Shown here: one piece after another, positions 1-7,013 of the stretch
Layout of the letters: each line of letters begins with the position of its first letter
Numbering within the stretch: position 1 is the first letter of the stretch
Position numbers and translations under genes: made by a program
Notes under the pieces: generated by a model
The model's input: only the letters and a program-made list of their open reading frames with translations
Databases searched by the model: none
Told to the model about the DNA's origin: nothing
Assembly: GCA_964460185.1 (NCBI GenBank)
Contig: CAYWTM010000119.1
Span: forward strand, 1-10,408
Length of the DNA stretch: 10,408 nucleotides
Direction of reading: 5' to 3'
Source: JAVJPJ01 sp040217295
Lineage (GTDB): Bacteria > Pseudomonadota > Alphaproteobacteria > Rhodobacterales > Rhodobacteraceae

Positions 1-107
1 CCTCCCGAACGCGGCAACTCGTCTCGCCCCTGCGGCACAGAGATCCGTGGACGCCGTGCGCTTTGTGTACTATTGCATACCAAACTTTCCGACCAGGCGG
101 GGATGCC

Positions 108-2315
108 ATGACAGATCACACCACACCCGATATCATCTACACCAAGGTTGACGAAGCGCCCGAGCTTGCCTCGGCCTCGTTCTTGCCGATCATCCAGTCC
201 TTTGCCAGTGCGGCGGGCGTCAGTGTCGGCACCAGGGATATCTCGCTGGCCGGACGCATCCTGGCCGCTTTTCCCGAGTATCTGACGCAAGAGCAGCGCC
301 ACTCCGATGACCTGGCCGAACTGGGCGATCTGGTGAAAACACCCGAAGCGAACGTGATCAAGCTGCCCAACATCTCGGCCTCGGTTCCGCAACTGATGGC
401 GGCCGTAAAGGAACTGCAGCTCAAGGGCTATGCGATCCCGGACTATCCCGATGCGCCGGTCACGGACGCCGAGAAAGAAGCGCGCGCGCGCTATGACGCG
501 ATCAAGGGCTCGGCCGTGAACCCGGTCCTGCGGGAGGGCAATTCCGATCGGCGCGCCGCCAAGGCGGTCAAGGCCTTCGCCCAGGCCCACCCCCATCGGA
601 TGGGCGATTGGTCGGCGGACAGCAAGACCCGCGTGGCATCTATGTCGGGTGGCGATTTCCGCGCCAACGAGGCATCGGCCACCCTGGGTGCTGAAGCTAC
701 CGCCAAGATCGTGCTGATCGCAAAAGACGGAACCGAAACGGTGCTGAAGGACGGCGTCAGCTATCCCGCCGGCACGGTCGTTGACGCGACCTACATGTCG
801 GTCAAGGCGCTGGACAGCTTCTTGACCGAAGAGATCGAAAGGACCCGCGCCGAAGGCGTCTTGTTCTCGCTTCACCTGAAGGCCACGATGATGAAGGTGT
901 CGGACCCGATCATCTTTGGTCACGCCGTCAAGGCATGGCTGGCGCCCGTGTTCGAGGCGTTCGGCGACGAGATGGCAGAGCTTGGCGTGAACCCCAACTC
1001 AGGCCTCGGCGATCTGCTGGCGCGTGTGAAGGGCAATTCCGAGATCATGGCGGCGATCGAGGCAATCACGGCACAGCGCCCGCCGATGTACATGGTCGAC
1101 AGTGATCGCGGCATCACGAACCTGCACGTGCCCTCCGACGTGATCATCGACGCCTCGATGCCGGCCCTGATCCGCGCCGGCGGCAAGGGGTGGGGCCCGG
1201 ACGGCAAGGAACATGACACTGTCTGCGTCATCCCCGACAACAGCTATGCGCCCGTCTATGACGAAACCATCAAGTATTTCAAAGAAACCGGAAAGCTTGA
1301 TCCGGCCACGGCAGGAACGGTGCAGAATATCGGTCTGATGGCGCAAAAGGCCGAGGAATACGGATCGCATCCGACCACCTTCGAGATCCCGGTGGACGGT
1401 GTTGTGCGGATGGTGCTGAAAGACGGCACGGTGCTGCATGAACATGCCGTTGATGCGGGCGACATCTGGCGGTCGGCCTCTACGCGAAAGGCGCCGATCG
1501 AAGACTGGGTGAACCTGGCCATCGCGCGTCAGCGCGCGGAAGGCTGCGAGGCGATCTTCTGGCTGGATGCCACGCGCGCCCATGATGCAGAGCTGATCAA
1601 ATACGTCATGCCGATCCTCGAGGCTCGGGGCGTTGCCGACAAGTTCCGGATCATGGCCCCGCGTGAGGCGACCCGGGCCAGCCTGGAAACGATCCGCAAG
1701 GGCGAGAACTCCATCGCGGTCACCGGGAACGTGCTGCGCGACTACCTGACCGACTTGTTCCCGATCCTTGAACTGGCGACATCGGCGAAAATGCTGTCGA
1801 TCGTGAAGCTGATGCAGGGCGGTGGCCTGTTCGAGACCGGGGCAGGCGGCTCGGCCCCCAAGCATGTGCAGCAGTTGCAGGAGGCGAACCACCTGCGCTG
1901 GGACAGCCTTGGTGAATTCTGCGCGCTGGGCGAAAGCTTCAAGTTCCTCGCCGAGGTGAAGGACAACGCCAAGGCGCGTGTCCTGGGCGACGCGGTCGAG
2001 GCCGCCACCCAGGGCGTTCTGGATCACGATCGCGGGCCCGGCCGCAAAGTTGGCCAGCCCGACAACCGTGACAGCCATTACTGGTTCGCCCGGTACTGGG
2101 CCGAGGCGCTGGCCGCGCAGACCGACGATACCGACCTGGCCGCACACTTCGCGCCAATGGCCAAGGCATTGGCGGACAATGAGGCGACGATCGTGGCCGA
2201 ACTGGCCGCCCCGCGCGGCAAACCGGTCGATCTGGGTGGCTACTACCTGACGGATCCGGTCAAGGTTGCGGCAGTGATGCGGTCCTCCAGCACGCTGAAC
2301 GGCATCATCGGCTGA
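108..2315 (+). CDS. icd: Monomeric NADP-dependent isocitrate dehydrogenase
   Basis: Cytoplasmic TCA-cycle enzyme that oxidatively decarboxylates isocitrate to 2-oxoglutarate with reduction of NADP+. The 735-residue product has the length of the monomeric IDH family (about 740), not the roughly 400-residue dimeric type. Visible family blocks are NPVLREGNSDRR at residues 138-149 (isocitrate/metal region), LKATMMKVSDPIIFGH in the middle, FWLDATRAHDAEL, and GGLFETGAGGSAPKHVQQL, whose Lys585-His586 lie where the family binds the NADP 2'-phosphate. The ATG at 108 is preceded by AGGCGG at 95-100 with seven bases of spacing and gives the usual family N-terminus (TPDIIYTKVDEAP). An in-frame TTG at 63 would add 15 residues that do not look like the family. 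The gene stands alone: a terminator follows and the next gene starts 154 bases on. Only about 100 bases of upstream sequence are present, and no clear promoter is seen there. Confidence 0.97.
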   Translation: MTDHTTPDIIYTKVDEAPELASASFLPIIQSFASAAGVSVGTRDISLAGRILAAFPEYLTQEQRHSDDLAELGDLVKTPEANVIKLPNISASVPQLMAAVKELQLKGYAIPDYPDAPVTDAEKEARARYDAIKGSAVNPVLREGNSDRRAAKAVKAFAQAHPHRMGDWSADSKTRVASMSGGDFRANEASATLGAEATAKIVLIAKDGTETVLKDGVSYPAGTVVDATYMSVKALDSFLTEEIERTRAEGVLFSLHLKATMMKVSDPIIFGHAVKAWLAPVFEAFGDEMAELGVNPNSGLGDLLARVKGNSEIMAAIEAITAQRPPMYMVDSDRGITNLHVPSDVIIDASMPALIRAGGKGWGPDGKEHDTVCVIPDNSYAPVYDETIKYFKETGKLDPATAGTVQNIGLMAQKAEEYGSHPTTFEIPVDGVVRMVLKDGTVLHEHAVDAGDIWRSASTRKAPIEDWVNLAIARQRAEGCEAIFWLDATRAHDAELIKYVMPILEARGVADKFRIMAPREATRASLETIRKGENSIAVTGNVLRDYLTDLFPILELATSAKMLSIVKLMQGGGLFETGAGGSAPKHVQQLQEANHLRWDSLGEFCALGESFKFLAEVKDNAKARVLGDAVEAATQGVLDHDRGPGRKVGQPDNRDSHYWFARYWAEALAAQTDDTDLAAHFAPMAKALADNEATIVAELAAPRGKPVDLGGYYLTDPVKVAAVMRSSSTLNGIIG

Positions 2316-2343
2316 TCGCGTCGACCCGTGCGACGCCACCCTG

Positions 2344-2373
2344 AACCCCGCCCGAAAGGCGGGGTTTTCCTTT
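2344..2373 (+). terminator. Rho-independent terminator of icd
   Basis: A perfect 9-bp stem (AACCCCGCC at 2344-2352, GGCGGGGTT at 2358-2366) closes a five-base CGAAA loop and runs into a T-rich tail (TTTTCCTTT). It starts 28 bases after the icd stop codon. The arms also end in A/T pairs, but the minus strand has no gene running into it, so it most likely serves icd alone. Confidence 0.88.
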
Positions 2374-2469
2374 GTCCGCCGTCCGCACACAGGGCCTATG
2401 CGCGGATTCACAATGCCAAGCCCGGCAAACACGCCTAGACTGGCCACCGACACAGGAACGGAGAACCCG

Positions 2470-3066
2470 ATGGCCGATGCTCAAATCCGCAAGATCCAGA
2501 CGCAAGGCGTACACCACATCACGTTGATGGGTGCGGACCGGCAGACCTCGATCGATTTCTGGGAAGGTGTCCTGGGGATGCCCTTCATTTTCGATCAGCC
2601 CAATCTCGACAACCCGAACGAGGGGCATCTTTACTTTGATCCGGGCGATGGGCGGTTGATCACGATTTTCACCAACGAAGACCGCAAGCCGGACCCGACG
2701 CGCACCTCGACCGAGGCAGGCGCGGTGCATCACCTGGCGCTCAATGTCAGCCAGGCGAGTTTCTGGCAGGTGGAAAAGCGGCTTGATGCACGCGGCATCA
2801 AGCATTCCGGCCCGAAGGATCGGGGGTTCATGGATTCGATCTATTTCGAAGACCCACTCGGCTTTCTGATCGAACTGGCCAGCTACAGGTTCGAGCCGCC
2901 CGAGGGCTGCCGTCATGCCGATGTCATGATCGAGGCCCATCGCATCCGCGTGGCGCGTGGAGATCACCATATCGACCGCGAGCATCTTGCGGATGCAATC
3001 GAATTGCTGGTGGAACGCAGCCAGCAATCCCTTTCGGCCGACCGGTCGCCGCGCAATCCCTACTGA
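2470..3066 (+). CDS. VOC-family protein (glyoxalase/extradiol dioxygenase fold)
   Basis: The 198-residue protein has two beta-alpha-beta(3) modules of the vicinal-oxygen-chelate fold. Module 1 opens with GVHHITL (residues 13-19), module 2 with AVHHLALNV (85-93), and the domain closes with DPLGFLIELAS (128-138). His16, His88 and Glu135 sit where ring-cleaving extradiol dioxygenases place the 2-His-1-Glu metal site, so a mononuclear metal is likely, but the substrate cannot be read from the sequence. Residues 140-198 form a tail with HLADAIELLVERS, apparently helical and unlike a further VOC module. At 198 residues the protein is longer than a bare VOC domain and shorter than the roughly 310-residue duplicated dioxygenases. 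The ATG at 2470 has GGAG at 2460-2463 six bases upstream. An in-frame ATG at 2398 lacks a ribosome-binding site and would add 24 low-complexity residues. The gene is monocistronic, and the icd terminator lies between it and icd. Confidence 0.88.
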   Translation: MADAQIRKIQTQGVHHITLMGADRQTSIDFWEGVLGMPFIFDQPNLDNPNEGHLYFDPGDGRLITIFTNEDRKPDPTRTSTEAGAVHHLALNVSQASFWQVEKRLDARGIKHSGPKDRGFMDSIYFEDPLGFLIELASYRFEPPEGCRHADVMIEAHRIRVARGDHHIDREHLADAIELLVERSQQSLSADRSPRNPY

Positions 3067-3279
3067 CCGCCCGATACGGCCATTGTCACGCGCCCACCGC
3101 CCGTCGTGACCGGCCTGGCCCGCACACCAAACCGCGACGGGTTGCTGCAGGCCGGTGCCATCGCGCCGGACGGGCGCCATGGCGCGCCCGCGGGGGCAAA
3201 CCGGAGCGCCGATGCCCACCGGACGCAGCCGCGCGGGCTCCGCGTGAAACCGGTCCATATCGATGATTTTTCGGTAAAT
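3067..3279. other. Intergenic region, no gene recognised
   Basis: This stretch lies between the VOC gene (+) and the 3' end of tRNA-Ala (-). It is GC-rich and contains a perfect 12-bp palindrome GCGCCATGGCGC at 3174-3185. I see no convincing T-tailed terminator for either neighbour. Open frames crossing it have no recognisable protein family and run into the tRNA, so I treat them as spurious. Confidence 0.6.
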
Positions 3280-3355
3280 TGGTGGAGCCTAGCGGGATCG
3301 AACCGCTGACCTCCTGCATGCCATGCAGGCGCTCTCCCAGCTGAGCTAAGGCCCC
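3280..3355 (-). tRNA. tRNA-Ala, anticodon GGC
   Basis: On the minus strand the 76-base sequence folds into a complete cloverleaf. The 7-bp acceptor stem (GGGGCCT with AGGCTCC) contains the G3:U70 wobble pair that identifies alanine tRNAs. The D arm is GCTC-AGCTGGGA-GAGC. The anticodon stem CCTGC/GCAGG closes the loop ATGGCAT, giving anticodon GGC, which reads GCC codons. The variable loop is AGGTC and the T arm is AGCGG-TTCGATC-CCGCT. The discriminator is A73 and CCA is encoded in the DNA at 3280-3282. The FYDLN-acid gene lies 109 bases upstream on the same strand. Confidence 0.97.
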
Positions 3356-3363
3356 AATTCAAA

Positions 3364-3379
3364 GGGCCGTGACCGGCCC
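3364..3379 (-). other. GC hairpin just upstream of tRNA-Ala
   Basis: GGGCCG (3364-3369) and CGGCCC (3374-3379) form a 6-bp stem with a four-base loop, eight bases 5' of the mature tRNA end. On the minus strand the stem is followed by TTT, so it could be a short terminator for the FYDLN-acid gene. It would otherwise lie in the tRNA 5' leader if the tRNA has its own promoter farther upstream. Confidence 0.5.
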
Positions 3380-3393
3380 CTCAAGTGTGCTGC

Positions 3394-3422
3394 GGTGTAG
3401 TAGAGGGCGCGGACCAGTTCAA
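3394..3422 (-). promoter_or_regulatory. Possible tRNA-Ala promoter
   Basis: Minus-strand TTGAAC (3417-3422) matches the sigma-70 -35 consensus at four of six positions. With a 16-17 base spacer the -10 would be CTACAC or TACACC near 3394-3400, which is a weak match. Transcription would start near 3387, about 30 bases before the mature tRNA. The position suits a tRNA promoter, but the weak -10 keeps this tentative. Confidence 0.35.
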
Positions 3423-3464
3423 GGGAAAAATCACCCTTCTGGCCCGCACCTTTCCATGTCCGGA

Positions 3465-3809
3465 TCAGTCGTCGTCGTCGTTGCCGGCAACATCCGCGAT
3501 ATCGTCAAGCGCGACGGTATCGCTGTCGTCGTCGTCTTCGAGGACATCATCATCCAGATCGACATCCGCATCATCTTCCTCGTCGATGTCCAGATCGTCG
3601 TCGAGCACCAGATCTTCATCTTCGGTATCTTCGACCTTGGCGCTTTTCTTGTCGGCCTTGTCCGCCACAAGGGTACGCGACCCTTTGCCGGTATCCAGCA
3701 CCACAACCTCGCCGGTATAGGGGCTGACAATCGGGTTCCGGTTCATATCGTAGAACCGTTTTCCTGTTTTTGGGCAAACGCGTTTAACGCCCCATTCGTC
3801 TTTGGGCAT
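3465..3809 (-). CDS. FYDLN-acid family protein (TIGR02300 type)
   Basis: The 114-residue soluble protein has two parts. Residues 1-40 contain the family signature CPKTGKRFYDMNRNPIVSPYTGE (12-34), which resembles a small zinc-ribbon-like module. Only Cys12 remains; the other positions expected for a CxxC pair are T15, S29 and T32, so zinc binding is doubtful. Residues 58-114 form a tail of 57 residues, 33 of them Asp or Glu, ending in NDDDD, with no predicted membrane segment. The tail is encoded largely by GAT/GAC repeats, which explains the gtc/atc pattern on the plus strand. The ATG at 3809 is preceded on its strand by AAGGGGG at 3814-3820. An upstream in-frame ATG at 3920 lacks a good ribosome-binding site. 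The molecular role of the family is not known to me. A TTGACA hexamer lies at 3870-3875 on this strand but has no -10 box at normal spacing. Confidence 0.9.
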   Translation of the reverse strand: MPKDEWGVKRVCPKTGKRFYDMNRNPIVSPYTGEVVVLDTGKGSRTLVADKADKKSAKVEDTEDEDLVLDDDLDIDEEDDADVDLDDDVLEDDDDSDTVALDDIADVAGNDDDD

Positions 3810-3920
3810 GACACCCCCTTCAATCATCGGTATCGCGGGATGCGGACCTCTGCCATAGTAGTGGGGTCCTGTCAAACCCTGACCTGCGAGGCGGGGACGC
3901 GCATCGTTCGGAGCCTTCAT

Positions 3921-4649
3921 TTGGCAACAAAACGGCCAAGTTCAACCCATGTTCTTCCGGGCCCCCCCCCGGTGGAGGTCTTGATGCGTCGGTCCACCCG
4001 CGCAAAGCGGTATTCATTGCGGGTTTCGCGCAGCGACGGGCGGGTCAGCCTGAGCCTTCCGGTCTGGGCGCCCGAAGCCGAAGCGCTGGCCTTTTTGCGC
4101 GAACGCGAAGCCTGGGTGAGGCGCCACCTGACGGAGGCGCCTCGAATCATGCATGCGTCGATCGGGGCCGAATTGCCGCTGGACGGCGTGGCGCGGCCGG
4201 TGACGGCGGGTGGCGGGCGGTCCGCCCGGTTCGTCGATGGGCGTATCGAGGTTCCCGACGGGCCGCGGCAGGGCCCCCGCATCAAGGCCTTGTTGAGCAC
4301 GCTGGCGCGCGACAGGTTGTCTGCCGCGGTGGCCGCCCATGCCAAGGCGTTGGGCCGCGGACCCGGCAACCTGACCCTGCGCGATCCGCGCAGCCGCTGG
4401 GGAAGTTGTTCGTCGCGGGGCGACCTGATGTTTTCGTGGCGCCTGATCATGGCTCCGCCGGAGGTGCTGGACTACGTCGCCGCCCATGAGGTGGCGCATC
4501 TGGCCGAAATGAACCATTCGCCCGCATTCTGGTCGGTGTGCGCGCGTCTTTGCCCGGATTACGCGACCCATCGCGACTGGTTGCGGACACATGGCGCGAC
4601 GCTGCTGGCATGGCGGTTCGACCTGGTCGAGGAGGATGACCCGTGCTGA
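3921..4649 (+). CDS. YgjP/SprT-like zinc metallopeptidase (DUF45, M48-like)
   Basis: This is a predicted cytosolic zinc metallohydrolase of the YgjP-like family. Numbered from the TTG at 3921 (242 residues), the conserved RWGSC motif is at 159-163 and the HEVAH zinc motif at 189-193, with Glu190 as catalytic base and His199 in NHSPAFW as probable third ligand. Upstream, RRSTRAKRYSLRVS followed by DGRVSLSLP is the usual N-terminal beta-rich segment. The start is uncertain. TTG 3921 has GGAG at 3910-3913 seven bases upstream and includes HVLPGPPPVEVLMRRS, which resembles the N-terminus of homologues. ATG 3984 has GGAGG at 3974-3978 five bases upstream and gives 221 residues; GTG 3972 is a third option. 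A run of nine C (3962-3970) lies between these starts. The end overlaps the following GntR gene by seven bases, so the two are probably co-transcribed. Its natural substrate is unknown. Confidence 0.88.
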   Translation: MATKRPSSTHVLPGPPPVEVLMRRSTRAKRYSLRVSRSDGRVSLSLPVWAPEAEALAFLREREAWVRRHLTEAPRIMHASIGAELPLDGVARPVTAGGGRSARFVDGRIEVPDGPRQGPRIKALLSTLARDRLSAAVAAHAKALGRGPGNLTLRDPRSRWGSCSSRGDLMFSWRLIMAPPEVLDYVAAHEVAHLAEMNHSPAFWSVCARLCPDYATHRDWLRTHGATLLAWRFDLVEEDDPC

Positions 4650-5296
4650 TGAACCCAAGGCCCACGGAAACCGGCGCGGCGGTGGCGCATGACCGTGTGT
4701 ATCGTGCGCTCAGGACACGGATCATGCATGGTGAGGTTGGCCCCGGACAGGCGATGACGCTGCGCGGCGTGGGGGCGGAATTCGAGGTGTCCATGACGCC
4801 CGCGCGTGAGGCGATACGGCGTCTGGTCAGCGAGGGGGCGTTGTTCCTGTCATCATCGGGCCGGGTGTCGACGCCGGAACTGTCGAACGAGCGGATCGAG
4901 GAACTGGCGGCAATCCGGGCGCTGTTGGAACCGGAACTGGCGGCCCGTGCCCTGCCGCGCGCCCATCCGGCCCTGATCGAGCGGATGGAGACGATCAATG
5001 GCTCGATCGCGCAAGCCATCGCCCGGCGTGACGCGGTGGCCTATATCCGGCGCAATCTGGAGTTTCACCGCACCCTCTACCTGAGGGCTCAGGCGCCCGC
5101 GATGCTGGCCCTGGCGGAAACGGTCTGGCTGCAACTGGGGCCGACCATGCGCGCGCTTTACGGGCGGCTGAACCGGACGGAGTTGCCCCAGCATCACCAG
5201 TTGATCGTGGCGGCGCTGAAGGCGGGTGACGAGCCGGGGCTGAGACTGGCGGTGCGCGCAGATGTGACGCAGGGGTTGCGCCTGCTGGCAGGCTAG
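4643..5296 (+). CDS. GntR-family transcriptional regulator, FCD subfamily
   Basis: A 217-residue DNA-binding regulator. The N-terminal winged helix (about 15-78) contains RIMHGEVGPGQAMTLRGVGAEFEVSMTPAREAIRRLVSEG, the GntR signature. The all-helical FCD ligand domain spans about 85-215. In FCD proteins a metal is commonly held by Asp plus three His. Here the first position is Asn138 (NLEFH), His142 and His185 are kept, and the last-helix His is replaced by Asp207, so the metal site looks altered. The GTG at 4643 has GAGGAGG (4629-4635) at seven bases; the in-frame ATG at 4649 is also possible but is 13 bases away. The start lies inside the last codons of the metallopeptidase gene (GTGCTGA overlap), which suggests translational coupling. 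Family members usually repress genes for organic-acid or amino-acid catabolism. No such target lies next to it here, so its regulon is unknown. Confidence 0.92.
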   Translation: MLMNPRPTETGAAVAHDRVYRALRTRIMHGEVGPGQAMTLRGVGAEFEVSMTPAREAIRRLVSEGALFLSSSGRVSTPELSNERIEELAAIRALLEPELAARALPRAHPALIERMETINGSIAQAIARRDAVAYIRRNLEFHRTLYLRAQAPAMLALAETVWLQLGPTMRALYGRLNRTELPQHHQLIVAALKAGDEPGLRLAVRADVTQGLRLLAG

Positions 5297-5314
5297 GCGC
5301 CCGCAGACCTCACC

Positions 5315-5341
5315 GACCCCGACCCCGACCCCGACCCCGAC
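5315..5341. repeat. GACCCC hexanucleotide tandem array (4.5 copies)
   Basis: Four perfect copies of GACCCC (5315-5338) are followed by a partial GAC (5339-5341), 18 bases past the GntR stop codon. The array is non-coding in this annotation. Direct hexamer repeats of this kind can change copy number by replication slippage. Confidence 0.92.
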
Positions 5342-5400
5342 AGCGACGCTGGCGTGCACCGTACCCCGCCAAGCCCTTTGGCGCAGGTGGATGGGACAGG

Positions 5401-5442
5401 CTGGGGGTTTCCCACCCCCAGACCCCCGGCCATATTTCGGGG
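5401..5442. terminator. Paired GC-rich hairpins in the gntR/lpd convergent gap
   Basis: CTGGGGGT (5401-5408) and ACCCCCAG (5414-5421) form a perfect 8-bp stem with a TTCCC loop. Directly adjoining, CCCCG (5424-5428) and CGGGG (5438-5442) form a second 5-bp stem with a nine-base loop. The G run of the first stem could also pair with the C run at 5423-5427, so the two are alternatives. The position between convergent genes suits a bidirectional terminator, but neither strand has a good U tract. It may equally be an intergenic repetitive element. The remaining gap to 5580 shows nothing I recognise. Confidence 0.5.
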
Positions 5443-5580
5443 ATAAAGATAACGCGGTCACTTCGCCCCCAAACAGGCATCGGGCAGCCAGCCGCCGAGG
5501 CCGCTGGCATTCGTGGTGCAACGCCAAGGCGGAGTGTCGGCGGGCAGCCTATCGGTCAGGCTTGGAGGACGGGCAGTGTG

Positions 5581-6969
5581 TCAGCTATGGATCGGACCAT
5601 CGCCGCAGGCCAGTGCGGCCTCGCGCACGGCCTCGGAATAGGTCGGGTGCGCGTGGCAGGTCAGGGCGAGATCCTGGGCCGCGGCGCCGAATTCCATCGC
5701 GACGCAGATCTCGTGGATCAGATCGCCTGCCATCGGTCCGATGATATGGGCCCCCAGGATGCGGTCGGTTTCCTTGTCGGCCAGGATCTTGACGAAACCG
5801 TCGCCCGCGAAATTCGCCTTGGCGCGCCCGTTGCCCATGAACGAGAACTTGCCGACCTTGTAGGCGTGGCCTGCCTCTTTCAGCTGCTCTTCGGTCTGGC
5901 CCACGGTCGCGACTTCGGGGTGGGTGTAGATGACGCCGGGGATCACGCCGTAATTCACGTGCCCATGTTTGCCGGCGACGACCTCGGCCACGGCCATGCC
6001 TTCATCCTCGGCCTTGTGGGCCAACATGGGGCCCGCGATGGCGTCGCCGATGGCGTAGATGCCTTTGACGTTGGTCGCCCAATGGGCGTCGGTCGCGATC
6101 TGGCCGCGATCGGTCATTTCGACACCCAGTTCGGCCAGGCCGAGCCCGTCAGTATAGGGTTTGCGCCCAGTGGCAACCAGCACCACATCGGCATCCACCG
6201 TTGCCTCGCTGTCATCCTTGCGCAGCTTGTAGGTGACCTTGGCCTTTGTCTTGGTCGTCTCGACCTTTTGCACCGCTGCCCCAAGGGTGAAGCCGAGCCC
6301 CTGTTTTTGCAGCAGGCGCTGGAATGTCTTGGAGACCTCGGCATCCATGCCGGGGGTGATGTGGTCGAGGAATTCGATCACCTGCACCTCGCTGCCCAGT
6401 CGCGCATAGACCGAGCCCAGTTCGAGGCCGATCACGCCGGCGCCGATCACGACCATCTTCTTGGGGACCTTGGGCAGGCTCAGCGCGCCTTCGGATGTGA
6501 CCACGATCTTTTCGTCGATCGTGATGCCCGGAAGCGCCGAGGGTTCGGAGCCGCTGGCGATGATGATATGTTTGGCATCGTGGATCTCGTCGCCGACCTT
6601 GACCTTGCCGGCCTGCGGGATGGAGCCCCAGCCCTTCAGCCAGTCGATCTTGTTTTTCTTGAACAGGAATTCGATGCCCTTGGTGTTCTGGCCGATCACG
6701 TCGTCCTTGTAGGCCTGCATCTTTGCCCAATCGACCGAGGGGCTTTTGCCCATCAGTCCCATCTTGGCGAAGTTGTGTTCGGCCTCGTGCAACTGGTGGC
6801 TGGCATGCAGCAGGGCCTTGGACGGGATGCAGCCAATGTTCAGGCACGTGCCGCCCAAGGTGTCGCGGCCCTCGACGCAGGCGGTCTTCAAGCCCAGTTG
6901 AGCGCAACGGATGGCGCAGACATAGCCGCCAGGACCGGAACCGATGATGATGACGTCATAGCTGGACAT
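5581..6969 (-). CDS. lpdA: Dihydrolipoyl dehydrogenase (E3 of 2-oxoglutarate dehydrogenase)
   Basis: The FAD enzyme re-oxidises the dihydrolipoyl groups of E2 and passes electrons to NAD+. The 462-residue length is typical. The FAD-binding GSGPGG is at 10-15. The redox disulfide is Cys42/Cys47 in GGTCLNIGCIPSK. The NAD-binding GAGVIG is at 176-181. The second FAD motif is YAIGDAIAGPMLAHKAEDEG. The catalytic His441-Glu446 pair is in HPTYSE near the C-terminus, which completes the partner active site in the dimer. The ATG at 6969 is preceded on its strand by AAGGAG (6975-6980) at an ideal distance. The gene is last in the sucA-odhB-MAPEG-lpd order, so 2-oxoglutarate dehydrogenase is the likely partner, although E3 may be shared with other 2-oxoacid dehydrogenases or the glycine cleavage system. 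A 168-base gap separates it from the MAPEG gene. Confidence 0.97.
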   Translation of the reverse strand: MSSYDVIIIGSGPGGYVCAIRCAQLGLKTACVEGRDTLGGTCLNIGCIPSKALLHASHQLHEAEHNFAKMGLMGKSPSVDWAKMQAYKDDVIGQNTKGIEFLFKKNKIDWLKGWGSIPQAGKVKVGDEIHDAKHIIIASGSEPSALPGITIDEKIVVTSEGALSLPKVPKKMVVIGAGVIGLELGSVYARLGSEVQVIEFLDHITPGMDAEVSKTFQRLLQKQGLGFTLGAAVQKVETTKTKAKVTYKLRKDDSEATVDADVVLVATGRKPYTDGLGLAELGVEMTDRGQIATDAHWATNVKGIYAIGDAIAGPMLAHKAEDEGMAVAEVVAGKHGHVNYGVIPGVIYTHPEVATVGQTEEQLKEAGHAYKVGKFSFMGNGRAKANFAGDGFVKILADKETDRILGAHIIGPMAGDLIHEICVAMEFGAAAQDLALTCHAHPTYSEAVREAALACGDGPIHS

Positions 6970-7013
6970 GAGATCTCCTTGCGCGTCTCAAAACTGTTTG
7001 GGGCAGGCTATGT

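Noticed and set aside
47..74. Possible icd promoter (TGGACG with TACTAT)
   Set aside because: Both boxes match only four of six positions with a 15-base spacer, which is too weak to annotate.
63..107. TTG-initiated N-terminal extension of isocitrate dehydrogenase
   Set aside because: The added residues do not resemble the family N-terminus, and the ATG at 108 has a better-placed ribosome-binding site.
999..2453. 484-codon open frame on the minus strand
   Set aside because: It is antisense to icd and runs through its terminator, and its His/Arg/Gly-rich composition is typical of high-GC shadow frames.
2305..3258. 317-codon open frame on the minus strand
   Set aside because: It is antisense to the VOC gene and shows no recognisable domain.
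3060..3362. 100-codon minus-strand frame reading through the tRNA
   Set aside because: Its N-terminus (SSAGRAPAWHAGGQRFDPA) is the well-known translation artefact of a tRNA gene.
3421..3438. AAGGG...CCCTT stem just past the FYDLN-acid gene stop
   Set aside because: The stem is only 5 bp with an eight-base loop, and the T run lies in the loop, so it is not a credible terminator.
3850..3875. TTGACA on the minus strand as promoter of the FYDLN-acid gene
   Set aside because: The only -10-like hexamers (TACTAT, TATGGC) are about 9-12 bases away, too close for a sigma-70 promoter.
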